A stretch of 30,686 nucleotides of DNA from Penumbrarchaeum sp964445525 (GTDB lineage Archaea > Thermoplasmatota > Penumbrarchaeia > Penumbrarchaeales > Penumbrarchaeaceae). The notes beneath the pieces were generated by a model that saw nothing but the letters and a program-made list of their open reading frames with translations, was not told the DNA's origin and did no database searches. The translations under genes were made by a program, and so were the position numbers. Every line of letters starts with the position of its first letter. Position 1 is the stretch's first letter. Below are positions 24,601 to 30,686 of the stretch, one piece after another. The stretch covers positions 1 through 30,686 of the forward strand of contig CAYULA010000042.1 in assembly GCA_964445525.1 (NCBI GenBank), read 5' to 3'.

Positions 24601-24824
24601 GGCTCGTCCCCCAACCCTGCATGGTCGCTTGCCAGGTTCCCCTCCCTTCCTGAAGGGGTAGCACCGTACAATGCATAGCAGATTGTATCGAATATGAAGC
24701 TCTTGCCAGCTCCCGTGGGACCGCTTATGAGAAATAATCCGTCCTCCTCGATATCTGTGAAATCTATTCTCGTCCTCTTCACGAAAGGACCTATGTTCTC
24801 CATCTCGAGATATATTGGCTTCAT
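21699..24824 (-). CDS. sbcC: SbcC/Rad50-type exonuclease subunit
   Basis: 1041 residues, the SMC-like ATPase that partners SbcD (Mre11) to open and trim DNA ends, hairpins and protein-blocked breaks. The N-terminal head has Walker A GPTGAGKS at residues 35-42. Two long coiled-coil arms flank a zinc-hook CPVC at residues 517-520 (EKCPVCGSTDH), which dimerises the complex. The C-terminal head has the ABC signature LSGGQ, Walker B ALFIDEGFGSLD and a D-loop. The length is that of bacterial SbcC (E. coli 1048) rather than typical archaeal Rad50 (about 880). The ATG overlaps the end of sbcD by four bases (ATGA), so the two are translationally coupled. Nothing is missing from the catalytic set. HerA and NurA, the usual archaeal partners of Mre11-Rad50, are not adjacent. 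Confidence 0.95.
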   Translation of the reverse strand: MKPIYLEMENIGPFVKRTRIDFTDIEEDGLFLISGPTGAGKSFIFDTICYALYGATPSGREGNLASDHAGLGDEPRIEFGFGIGENTYIADRTLQHTAEKRGGGKTTRPEKASLVRIEKGRGNLDGYRREVVASGKSNVKKRSTEIMGLEMEQFSRVMMIPQGEFRELLKADTEKREGLLRRLFDSFGFVRIAMEFESRTKSLRKEIGERHTRTETVIDSMVDNLSLEGGPGEGTTFEEWSEKVLEDLSGKSIDISVREKEAHKVWESSLTKLEVAREIFKLETDLGRSRKKIEELKRIEKDEIKSERRKLELHDKVSRFAPDLQSLRELAIEKERAKSEKEKLTGTMKELQGRIKDTEERIEKESQLIAGKLEKIGVRSMELGGILPELRDLRVSMKSLYEKRKELNKTRYTIDKVKSETNSLENKMEDLRKESKTLPSPEDTVKLDRVVKAGKDLMSILGQLEVSQGKLESVSKSFENAENRLKEAESDLDSIMKRREDSIAGELARDLASGEKCPVCGSTDHPSPRKPSREDVSMEDVRRSETTLKNARSEMEKILKFKTGLEAESEGFRKRKEEIISEYGIFSGSQIGEMERIVKDHNERRIRSERSRKREKEINRQLEEMEKELKKLREKSEQFQAPIKEMERQATHLESLIEMSSKRASDLGLDPARDDLVLHVEGLLKKLAVKKGELERKREEDRKNLLKMEKELERTDQSLKISSEISKRTAGKIMIIQGSIEKKLKELKDPDLGTVDDLVKNLLEERIEKKLKRKVEIHQKEKVETDSLIHRLLKRREELGKDIDVRTEEDLHPYIKAESEMKASWKEASRMKATIEKDHITTRKQIDNITKVKDEIKDREKELRIVGRLSDQVRGLGHPRMSLERFFLAQRFEEVLIASNQRLKILSGNRFLLSRADETERGGRSKVGLDLNVYDNYTGQERPANTLSGGQMFLSSLALALGLADVVQSRSGGIRMDALFIDEGFGSLDEETLQTALKVLSELRQGRMVGVISHVGELKRQIRTGFEVVPSPSGSRLRTLG

Positions 24825-25981
24825 CCTGAAACCTCCCTCTCACCTCTGTCCAGGTCCTTCCTGATCCGTTCGAAGAGATCCATGGCCATCTCCCTTTCAC
24901 TTTCATCATTCCACCCGAACCTTGAAAGGAATAATGAGAAAAGTTCCCTGGGATCATCGGCCTGCTCCCGGCTGATTCCCGAACCGGTTCCTGTTTCGAT
25001 ATGAAGAGCCGGCTGGTCGATCTCAAGTACGTTTGGATATCTTTCCCGCAGTTTCCTGTGAATGTCCATCAGATATCCTGCATCTGTCAGCGTGATAGAA
25101 AGATAATCTTCTCTGATTTGTTGAAATCCGTTCGATCCGAGAAGCTCGTCCAATTCTCCGGACAACATGGAAAAACCGCGTTTCAGATCATGGCACAGCT
25201 CCCGTGTCCGGAAATCGTTGTTTTCCAGTTCCAGGACATAAGAGCATTTCACATGATCGGATTCGGAGAAGGAATACGGGATAAGCGATCCCGAATAGCT
25301 GACCCGATTACTTCTGGATGCCCCCTGGGGCCTGTGAAGATGTCCCAGAGCAACGTAGTCGAAGCCGGAGAACTCCTCGATATCAACAAGTCCCTGATTT
25401 CCTATCAGTAGCTCCCTCTCGCTTTCCGACCTGAGAGGTTCCTTTCCTGTGTAAGCATGTGCCATCAGAATCGAAGGTATCGAGGGATCTAAGACCTCCC
25501 TTATTCTGTTGATCAGAAACCCTGTTGCATCCTGATGGGTCCTTATCCCCTCGTCAGGATATAATGCCTTCACATGGACCTCATCGACGAAGGGAAGAGC
25601 ATAAACGTGAACCAATCCCCCCTCATCATCCCTTATATCCACGGGTTCGGTGATCCTGTCCAGTCTGCACCTGAAATGGATCCCGTTCTTCTCGAGGATC
25701 CCTGAGGCGAAATCAAGTCTTGTGGCGGAATCATGATTCCCGGGAATGATGATGGTGGTTATTGCCAGCGCAACCATCTTTTCTATGAATTGAGAAAAGA
25801 GGTCCACGGCCTCGGAGGGAGGGACCGCCCTGTCGTAGATATCACCGGATATAAGCAGTGCATCATAACCATCCTCCAGCTCTGTCATGATCTGTTCAAG
25901 GACATGCCTCTGATCCTCGAGGAGGTCCTGTCCGTGTATGGATTTTCCAAGATGCCAATCGGAGGTATGGAGTATCTTCAT
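24821..25981 (-). CDS. sbcD: SbcD/Mre11-type DNA repair nuclease
   Basis: 386 residues of the calcineurin-like metallophosphoesterase family, the Mn-dependent nuclease of the SbcCD complex acting at DNA ends and hairpins. The metal-binding motifs are all present: DWHLG (D8, H10), GDIYDR (D47), GNHD (N82, H83, D84), an His in LMAHAYTG (~175) and GHLH near 210. A C-terminal capping domain and a charged tail for SbcC binding follow. The length matches bacterial SbcD (E. coli 400). The ATG at 25981 follows AAGGAGG and GGGG stretches in the leader; a TATA-like TTTTAATA (26019-26026 on the minus strand) is well placed for a start near 25996. It is the first gene of a two-gene operon with sbcC and is divergent from the ABC_ATPase gene. 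Confidence 0.95.
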   Translation of the reverse strand: MKILHTSDWHLGKSIHGQDLLEDQRHVLEQIMTELEDGYDALLISGDIYDRAVPPSEAVDLFSQFIEKMVALAITTIIIPGNHDSATRLDFASGILEKNGIHFRCRLDRITEPVDIRDDEGGLVHVYALPFVDEVHVKALYPDEGIRTHQDATGFLINRIREVLDPSIPSILMAHAYTGKEPLRSESERELLIGNQGLVDIEEFSGFDYVALGHLHRPQGASRSNRVSYSGSLIPYSFSESDHVKCSYVLELENNDFRTRELCHDLKRGFSMLSGELDELLGSNGFQQIREDYLSITLTDAGYLMDIHRKLRERYPNVLEIDQPALHIETGTGSGISREQADDPRELFSLFLSRFGWNDESEREMAMDLFERIRKDLDRGEREVSG

Positions 25982-26018
25982 GAGGTCCCCTCGTCCTCCT
26001 TGAAATCCGGAGTGTATG

Positions 26019-26026
26019 TATTAAAA
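26019..26026 (-). promoter_or_regulatory. TATA-like box of the sbcDC operon
   Basis: TTTTAATA on the minus strand is centred 26 nt before a predicted start near 25996, giving a ~15-nt leader to the sbcD ATG. Confidence 0.45.
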
Positions 26027-26082
26027 CCTGTCCTCAAGGGGGTTGTAGAAAGTGAAAGTTCGGTTAATTGGGATAAATGCAA

Positions 26083-26092
26083 TTCTTAAAAG
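26083..26092 (+). promoter_or_regulatory. TATA-like box deciding the start of the ABC_ATPase gene
   Basis: TTCTTAAAAG is centred about 27 nt before the ATG at 26115, implying a leaderless mRNA. It lies inside the upstream extension of the reading frame that begins with GTG at 26052, which argues against that longer start. Confidence 0.45.
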
Positions 26093-26114
26093 GGAGGCCC
26101 TCGATGACGAACGT

Positions 26115-27821
26115 ATGGTGATGGGCATCTCCGCACTCGAAAGAAAACTTAGATCAATAGACGGCAGGGGATACAAGGCATACAAGGATATCCGAGGGTC
26201 CTACGACATGGAGGGCTTCGTCCTGCACATAGACCATGTGCAGGGAGATCCATTCGCCTCCCCGAGCAAGGTCAGAGCCTTCGTGAATCATTCCGTTGCA
26301 TCCTTTCCCGAGGCTACATATCGAAACAAACCCAGAGAGATTGCCCTCCGGGACCTCATAACGAGGAGATTTTACCGGGAGGAGGGAAGAATAGGGGCTC
26401 CCAACAAGGGATCCGGAAAAAGCGGATTGATATCCATCGACAGTCCCGGCCAGGAGATACTGGAGAGGACCTCTGTGGTGATTAATTATAGAGGGGTTGA
26501 AGCAAGGTTCTTCGTCGGTTTACCTGCCTTCGGCAGGAGGATAGCCGGATACAGGGCTATCGACATGCTCACAAAGGAGGTCCCGGAAATTGTCAAGAGA
26601 TCGATGTATTTCTCCGCATACGGGGAAGAAGACCTCCTTGATCATGTCAGGACAAAGGAGGATTCCGTCCATCTCAGGAGCAAGTTGGGATCCCTCGGAA
26701 TGGTTTCCTTTGTTGCGGATGGTTCGATCCTGCCGAGAAGAAGCGGAATAGACGACAGACCGATGAAAGAAGGAGCCGTCCCATTCAGCTCCCCCGAAAG
26801 CTTGAGAATAAAGATCGATCTTCCCAACAAGGGCGAAGTTACCGGTATGGGAATTGAAAAAGGAGTCACCCTCATCGTTGGAGGAGGATATCACGGCAAA
26901 TCAACACTTCTCAGAGCCGTGGAACTCGGTATCTACGACCACATTCCCGGAGACGGAAGGGAACTGGTTGTGACAGATCCCGATGCGATCAAGATAAGGG
27001 CGGAGGACGGAAGGAGGATAGAGAAAACAAATATCTCCCCGTTCATCAACAATCTCCCGTTCGGGGGAGATACGGTTGATTTCTCCAGCGATAATGCAAG
27101 CGGGTCCACCTCCCAGGCAGCAAATATAATCGAATCCCTGGAAGCGGGTGCAGAGGTCCTGCTTATCGATGAGGATACCTCTGCCACCAACTTCATGATA
27201 AGGGACCACAGGATGCAGGAACTTGTGAGCAAGGAAATGGAGCCCATCACCCCTTTCATAGACAAGGTTAGGCCCCTTTTCGAGGATCATGGTGTTTCAT
27301 CGATCCTGGTGGTTGGCGGATCGGGGGATTATTTCGATGTATCCGACCGCATCATCTGCATGGAGGATTACATTCCGAAGGATGTTACATCAGAGGCAAA
27401 TACTATCGCAGAGAAGCTCCCGACGGAAAGGACAAACGAAGGGGGAGACTCCTTCGGGGAGATCGACAGGAGGATCCCTGTTAGAAGTAGCTTCAACCCC
27501 GGGAAAGGAAAAAGGGATGTTAGCATAAAGACAAAGGCCCTGGATACCATACTTTTCGGAACTACCGCAATCTATCTTTCCGGTCTGGAGCAGCTAGTGG
27601 ATACTTCCCAGACCAGGGCCATCGCGGATGCCATCTATAAAGCCTCCAGGTCCATGGATGGTAAGAGGTCCCTGAACGAGGTACTTGATATCGTTATGGT
27701 GGAGATAGACGAGAAGGGATTGGATGTCCTATCACCGTTCCCCAACGGCTCACATGCAGAATTCAGGAAACTGGAACTCGCGTCCGCGATAAACAGGATG
27801 AGGACCCTTGAGATGAAGTGA
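26115..27821 (+). CDS. ABC-class P-loop ATPase (PF09818, COG3044)
   Basis: 568 residues of the family called predicted ATPase of the ABC class. The N-terminal part has the family hallmark DGRGYKAYKDIRGSY at about residues 16-30. The ATPase core carries Walker A GGGYHGKST near 280, a degenerate ABC signature ASGSTSQAANI, and Walker B EVLLIDEDTSATN. A C-terminal helical region follows. Members are soluble and are not transporters. The best studied homologue is trypanosome MRB1590, an RNA-binding protein of the mitochondrial editing machinery; an RNA-linked role here is inference from that. The frame could begin at GTG 26052, but ATG 26115 fits the family length and the TATA spacing. It is divergent from sbcDC and a 34-nt gap separates it from the glyoxalase-like gene. 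Confidence 0.9.
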   Translation: MVMGISALERKLRSIDGRGYKAYKDIRGSYDMEGFVLHIDHVQGDPFASPSKVRAFVNHSVASFPEATYRNKPREIALRDLITRRFYREEGRIGAPNKGSGKSGLISIDSPGQEILERTSVVINYRGVEARFFVGLPAFGRRIAGYRAIDMLTKEVPEIVKRSMYFSAYGEEDLLDHVRTKEDSVHLRSKLGSLGMVSFVADGSILPRRSGIDDRPMKEGAVPFSSPESLRIKIDLPNKGEVTGMGIEKGVTLIVGGGYHGKSTLLRAVELGIYDHIPGDGRELVVTDPDAIKIRAEDGRRIEKTNISPFINNLPFGGDTVDFSSDNASGSTSQAANIIESLEAGAEVLLIDEDTSATNFMIRDHRMQELVSKEMEPITPFIDKVRPLFEDHGVSSILVVGGSGDYFDVSDRIICMEDYIPKDVTSEANTIAEKLPTERTNEGGDSFGEIDRRIPVRSSFNPGKGKRDVSIKTKALDTILFGTTAIYLSGLEQLVDTSQTRAIADAIYKASRSMDGKRSLNEVLDIVMVEIDEKGLDVLSPFPNGSHAEFRKLELASAINRMRTLEMK

Positions 27822-27855
27822 AAAACCTTATCATCGATCCGATTCATCTTTCCTC

Positions 27856-28239
27856 ATGACATTCGCACATGTTTCCATCAGGGCCTCTGACATGGACAGA
27901 TCCATCGATTTCTATTCCAAACTTCTCGGAATGGAGCTCCAGAGAAGAAGGGAGATACCCCAGAACAGGGCCGAAATCGCCTTTTTAAAGGATGCTTGCG
28001 GCGAGTTCTCCCTGGAACTGACCCATTATGATGATCAGAGGGAATTCAAGCAGGCGGATTACATGGAGAGGACCTTCGATCATCTTGCTTTCAAGGTGGA
28101 GGACCTCGGAGGTCTTGTGGAGAGGATCGGGGAAGAGGGATTCACGGTGACCGATGAGCCCTTCGAATTATCTCCGGGGAACTGGTTAGCATTTGTAGAG
28201 GACCCTGACGGGACATTGATCGAACTGATTGAACATTAA
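27856..28239 (+). CDS. VOC-superfamily protein, glyoxalase I-like
   Basis: 127 residues of the vicinal-oxygen-chelate fold: two beta-alpha-beta-beta-beta modules beginning FAHVSIRASDMDRSIDFYSK and DHLAFKVEDLGGLVERI. The four metal ligands of glyoxalase I are present at matching positions (His5, Glu54, His76, Glu123; E. coli GloA uses His5, Glu56, His74, Glu122). This makes it a likely metal-dependent lyase for the methylglyoxal-thiol hemithioacetal or a related isomerase. The C-terminus DPDGTLIELIEH is typical. Which thiol would serve in this archaeon is unknown. It could instead be a methylmalonyl-CoA epimerase-like or fosfomycin-type VOC protein, but the ligand spacing favours glyoxalase I. 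TATA-like ACCTTATCA is centred 26 nt upstream of the ATG, giving a leaderless mRNA distinct from the gene before it. Confidence 0.85.
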   Translation: MTFAHVSIRASDMDRSIDFYSKLLGMELQRRREIPQNRAEIAFLKDACGEFSLELTHYDDQREFKQADYMERTFDHLAFKVEDLGGLVERIGEEGFTVTDEPFELSPGNWLAFVEDPDGTLIELIEH

Positions 28240-28262
28240 TGAATAAGCAGGTCAAGTCTTTC

Positions 28263-28285
28263 AGCTTTCCAGATATAGGAAAGCT
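28263..28285. terminator. hairpin between convergent genes, followed by T-rich sequence
   Basis: AGCTTTCC (28263-28270) and GGAAAGCT (28278-28285) form a perfect 8-bp inverted repeat with loop AGATATA. CATTTTATC follows on the plus strand. It lies between the stop of the VOC gene and the end of the convergent FemAB-like gene. A bidirectional transcription stop is likely. Confidence 0.5.
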
Positions 28286-28296
28286 CATTTTATCAT

Positions 28297-29307
28297 TCAA
28301 TTGGTTATCTTTTTCTTAATTTTATTTACATGTCTAAGGACCTTTCCACGCATTACTGGTGACGCATAAGCATAACAATCAGTCTTCTCGGCACCAATTC
28401 CGCTCTTAAAGAAAACCAAACCATCTCTTCCCGGGCCCTCGGAGGTGTGACCAATATTATAATAGGATATTCCCTCATCTACCAGAACTTTCGCCAGATC
28501 ACAAAAAACCTTTGCATTAGCCCCTAACTCATATCCCAACTTATTTGTTCCAATGTAAATTCCGAATGATCTCTTGTTGTGGCAGATAAAATACTGCATG
28601 GAAAGAATCTCATCTCCGTTTGTAATATAAGCCAATCTTCCAATTCCGTTTAATACCTGTTTTCGAATCACATCCTCTCCTACAAATGGTACATTATTCC
28701 TAATATATTCATCAAGTTCTCTTTCCTCCCTTGATTTCCTGGTTTCATCAAGGAGGAGAAAAAGAGTTTTCACGTCATCAGGATCATTTGATATTTTGAA
28801 GATTAGATTATTCCTGTTGGCTTTGCTTATCTTTGCCTTTCCTCTTTTTCTAATTTTTTTCCAGTAGGAATCATATCCCTCATTCAGATTGATTATCCAA
28901 TCATCGTGAACATCTGAATAAAAATCTTTTTCTGGGAAATTCAACTTGCATTCATTGTCAAATCCTCGGATGATGAATTTGGAATACCCTTCTTTTTTCA
29001 GGAAATCATAAAGGGCATTAGCAAGGTTTTCACTTGGGCATTCTCTTGTAAAAAATGGACCGGAATAGAACACCGCCTGCTTCAATAAATTCATTTTCTT
29101 TATTAACTTGTTTTTGGAGTGAATGGTCAACCCTGATATACCACCAACCAACTCACCTTCAAGATAGATTTTAAGATACAAAGGCCGTAAAAATTCATTC
29201 TTGATTGGCTCAAGGAAAAGGGGAGAATGAAAGGGAGAAATATCTTTATCGTTGATTATTCTTTTCCATGTATTTTGATCATTTTCATAGGTCAATGACA
29301 ATTCCAT
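28297..29307 (-). CDS. FemAB/BioF2-like GNAT acyltransferase, paralogue A
   Basis: 336 residues of the FemAB-like, double-GNAT-fold family (Acetyltransf_6, PF13480, BioF2-like). Members transfer acyl or aminoacyl groups to cell-surface precursors, as in bacterial peptidoglycan cross-bridges or in exopolysaccharide clusters. Typical segments are SPFHSPLFLEPI near the start, AVFYSGPFF near residue 80, WIINLNEGYDSYWKKI followed by a basic KRGKAKISKANRNN, and the second GNAT half ILSMQYFICHNKRSFGIYIG ending in an AYASPVMRGKV tail. Archaea lack murein, so the acceptor is unknown; a surface glycan or lipid is a guess. Start: two adjacent ATGs (29310, 29307) with no SD; a TATA-like stretch 29333-29345 predicts a leaderless start here, and the second ATG aligns with its paralogue. 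The gene is clearly AT-richer than the main part of the window, suggesting transfer. Confidence 0.8.
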   Translation of the reverse strand: MELSLTYENDQNTWKRIINDKDISPFHSPLFLEPIKNEFLRPLYLKIYLEGELVGGISGLTIHSKNKLIKKMNLLKQAVFYSGPFFTRECPSENLANALYDFLKKEGYSKFIIRGFDNECKLNFPEKDFYSDVHDDWIINLNEGYDSYWKKIRKRGKAKISKANRNNLIFKISNDPDDVKTLFLLLDETRKSREERELDEYIRNNVPFVGEDVIRKQVLNGIGRLAYITNGDEILSMQYFICHNKRSFGIYIGTNKLGYELGANAKVFCDLAKVLVDEGISYYNIGHTSEGPGRDGLVFFKSGIGAEKTDCYAYASPVMRGKVLRHVNKIKKKITN

Positions 29308-29332
29308 CATTCAATTTTCCATGATTAAAGAT

Positions 29333-29345
29333 GATTATATTATTA
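29333..29345 (-). promoter_or_regulatory. TATA-like box of FemAB-like gene A
   Basis: On the minus strand AATAATATAATC is centred ~27 nt before 29312, right at the two ATGs. The start is therefore expected to be leaderless, and each paralogue seems to have its own promoter. Confidence 0.45.
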
Positions 29346-29398
29346 TTTCCATGTAAAAATCCCTTTTGAAAAATTGTCAGATCCCTTAGAAGCATTTT

Positions 29399-30424
29399 TC
29401 AGTTCCGTATGAACCTCTTTTTGAATAGTTTATTAATATCGGTCATATATTTCAAAATATTTCCTCTAAGAAACGGGGAAACCATTGTCCATGTTTCTGA
29501 GTACTGTGCTCCAAGCCCCTTTTTAAAAAATATTAACCCTTCCTTCCCCGGTCCGTCCCTTGTACTCCCAAGGTTGAAAAGATTACATCCCTGATCTATC
29601 AAGGTTTCAGTTGTATCATGGAGCAACTTTGCATTTGCCCCATTATCATATCCAGTTTCACTTGTCCCTATGAATATTAAAAACGATCTGAAATTTTCAA
29701 AAATATAATACGCCATCGAAAATATTTCATCATCTCTTGAAACATAGGCGAGATGACCTATTCCATTTGATATCTGCTCTGCCATAACCTGTTTATCCAT
29801 GAAACGCATGTAGTATTTTTTAAATTCATCAAGATTTCTTCTTGACCTGAATTCTGCGGTTTCATCAAGTAAGTTATCGAGGACATCAACCAGATCGGGA
29901 TCATCGGAAATATTAAACTTGAGGTTTTCTTTGTTTGCTTTCCTGACTTTCTGCCTGATCCTTCTACGTAATCCTTTTTTAAAAGATTCTCGTCCTCCAT
30001 CCAGGTTTATTATCCATTCATCATTTACCTTTGATTCAAAGGACTTATCCCCGAGTTCCAACATACAGGAGGTATCATATCCCATATAACGGAAATTCAC
30101 GAATCCGTTCTTTCGCAAGTACCTGACAATGCCCTCCGAAGCATCTTTGTTGGAATATTCCATTAAAAAAAATGGACCCGAAAAGAAAACAGCTGTTTTG
30201 AATTGATTAAACCTTTCTATCAGTTTATATCGGGATTTCTCTACCACTCCCGATACGCCGCCTATTATTTTTTCATCATCATGGATCTTCAAATATATCG
30301 GCTCGACTCCTTTCACCCTCAAAGCTTCAACGAATCGACTTGAATGAAAAGGTGAGGCACGTCCTTTCGAGGTAAGGTCATCCCAATTATTGAGATCTTT
30401 TTCCAATTCGATCCTGATGGTCAT
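29399..30424 (-). CDS. FemAB/BioF2-like GNAT acyltransferase, paralogue B
   Basis: 341 residues, a clear paralogue of the gene just downstream (shared SPFHS near the start, AVFFSGPFF near residue 80, DEWIINLDGG with basic KGLRRRIRQKVRKANKENLK, FIGTSETGYDNGANAKLL, and NLGSTRDGPGKEGLIFFKKG). The family is Acetyltransf_6/BioF2-like, with two GNAT-type halves. The catalytic mechanism needs no strictly invariant residue visible by eye. The frame extends to an ATG at 30442, but ATG 30424 is preferred: it aligns exactly with the paralogue's start (MTIRIELEKDLNNW against MELSLTYENDQNTW) and a TATA-like TTTAATAATAAT (30446-30457) predicts a leaderless start there. It ends 89 nt before paralogue A starts, on the same strand. 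AT-rich like its copy. The duplicates may act on successive residues of one product. Confidence 0.8.
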   Translation of the reverse strand: MTIRIELEKDLNNWDDLTSKGRASPFHSSRFVEALRVKGVEPIYLKIHDDEKIIGGVSGVVEKSRYKLIERFNQFKTAVFFSGPFFLMEYSNKDASEGIVRYLRKNGFVNFRYMGYDTSCMLELGDKSFESKVNDEWIINLDGGRESFKKGLRRRIRQKVRKANKENLKFNISDDPDLVDVLDNLLDETAEFRSRRNLDEFKKYYMRFMDKQVMAEQISNGIGHLAYVSRDDEIFSMAYYIFENFRSFLIFIGTSETGYDNGANAKLLHDTTETLIDQGCNLFNLGSTRDGPGKEGLIFFKKGLGAQYSETWTMVSPFLRGNILKYMTDINKLFKKRFIRN

Positions 30425-30445
30425 GGTTAAAAAAATATACATTTC

Positions 30446-30457
30446 ATTATTATTAAA
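30446..30457 (-). promoter_or_regulatory. TATA-like box of FemAB-like gene B
   Basis: TTTAATAATAAT on the minus strand predicts a start near 30426, two bases before the ATG at 30424. It would sit at the 5' edge of any transcript starting further upstream. Confidence 0.45.
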
Positions 30458-30601
30458 CGATAACCAGTTAATATCCCATTAGGAAAAAAACATTCATTTC
30501 AGGTTAGTATTTTATTATATCTAACTTTAGGTACAAAACATTATATCAAAAAAAGAACCATTCCTCCTTGGTGTGTTTTTGTATACGGGTGATGGTATTG
30601 C
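30458..30601. other. AT-rich intergenic stretch
   Basis: No gene, SD-supported start or clear repeat is visible. The minus strand contains AAGGAGGAATGG near 30566-30577, an SD-like sequence in front of an ATG, but that frame stops after six codons. The stretch is about two-thirds A+T, like the two genes before it. Confidence 0.4.
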
Positions 30602-30685
30602 TCAGAAACTAATTATTAAGGCAGCATTAACCTTACTTTCCGCACATCTCAAATGTCTTAAATCCGATTTAATTGTTTCGCAAAA
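30602..30685 (-). CDS. possible 3' end of a gene entering from beyond the window
   Basis: On the minus strand one frame is open from the window edge for 27 codons to a TGA at 30602-30604. It reads ETIKSDLRHLRCAESKVNA and ends in ALIISF. The Arg/Glu-rich pattern ending in a hydrophobic stretch recalls the C-termini of some DDE transposases, and it borders an AT-rich segment, but I cannot assign a family. Twenty-seven codons can be open by chance. Confidence 0.2.
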   Translation of the reverse strand, partial: FCETIKSDLRHLRCAESKVNAALIISF

Positions 30686-30686
30686 T

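Noticed and set aside
21699..25981. Defence island suggested by SbcCD and the STAND protein
   Set aside because: SbcCD is a general repair complex and the STAND protein carries a winged helix and TPRs, not a nuclease or TIR effector; no further defence genes are nearby.

Overview
The window looks like a piece of an archaeal chromosome, most likely from the Thermoplasmatota (the uncultured sediment Thermoplasmata / MBG-D type fit best). The evidence is an archaeal-type PheT, a haloarchaeal-size dodecin, archaeal TATA-like boxes about 26 nt upstream of many start codons (implying leaderless or short-leader mRNAs), Shine-Dalgarno (SD) sequences of the GGAGGTGA type in front of others, and large glycosylatable surface proteins with a single C-terminal membrane anchor. 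The lineage is an inference from gene content; no 16S rRNA or tRNA gene is visible.

Layout. 1-2.5 kb: a possible gene end, a small CxxC redox-disulfide protein (DUF1858) divergent from pheT, then a small coiled-coil protein. 2.5-4.3 kb: a polytopic HGSNAT-like acyltransferase with a TTG start and an unusually structured leader. 4.3-8.6 kb: a secreted membrane-anchored protein divergent from a winged-helix/STAND-ATPase/TPR regulator. 8.6-10.7 kb: a Sm_multidrug_ex (COG2426) membrane protein with a long helical tail, downstream of a SagB-type nitroreductase. 10.8-16.8 kb: a membrane-anchored transcription regulator (ectodomain, one TM, two winged helices) followed by a 1456-residue cell-surface protein with seven SBBP-type repeats and seven FN3 domains. 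Both genes carry the same GTGTCCCA-N5-TTTAT promoter element. 16.8-21.6 kb: a small membrane protein, a dodecin and a 1327-residue surface protein. 21.7-26 kb: an sbcD-sbcC operon of bacterial-like size. 26-28.2 kb: an ABC_ATPase (PF09818/COG3044) protein and a glyoxalase-fold protein. 28.3-30.7 kb: an AT-rich segment with two tandem FemAB/BioF2-like acyltransferase paralogues and, at the edge, a weak hint of another gene end.

How it fits together. The most coherent theme is the cell surface. There are three large exported, C-terminally anchored proteins, two regulators next to surface genes (the STAND protein divergent from one, the transmembrane winged-helix protein upstream of another), a membrane acyltransferase and two FemAB-like transferases. 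The shared promoter element suggests that the transmembrane regulator senses something outside the cell, controls its own gene and drives the propeller/FN3 protein. Housekeeping and repair functions (pheT, sbcDC, dodecin, glyoxalase-like) are interspersed. There is no CRISPR array, rRNA or complete mobile element. I saw no obvious multi-gene defence or biosynthetic system; the regulator/surface-protein circuit is the best candidate for an undescribed system.
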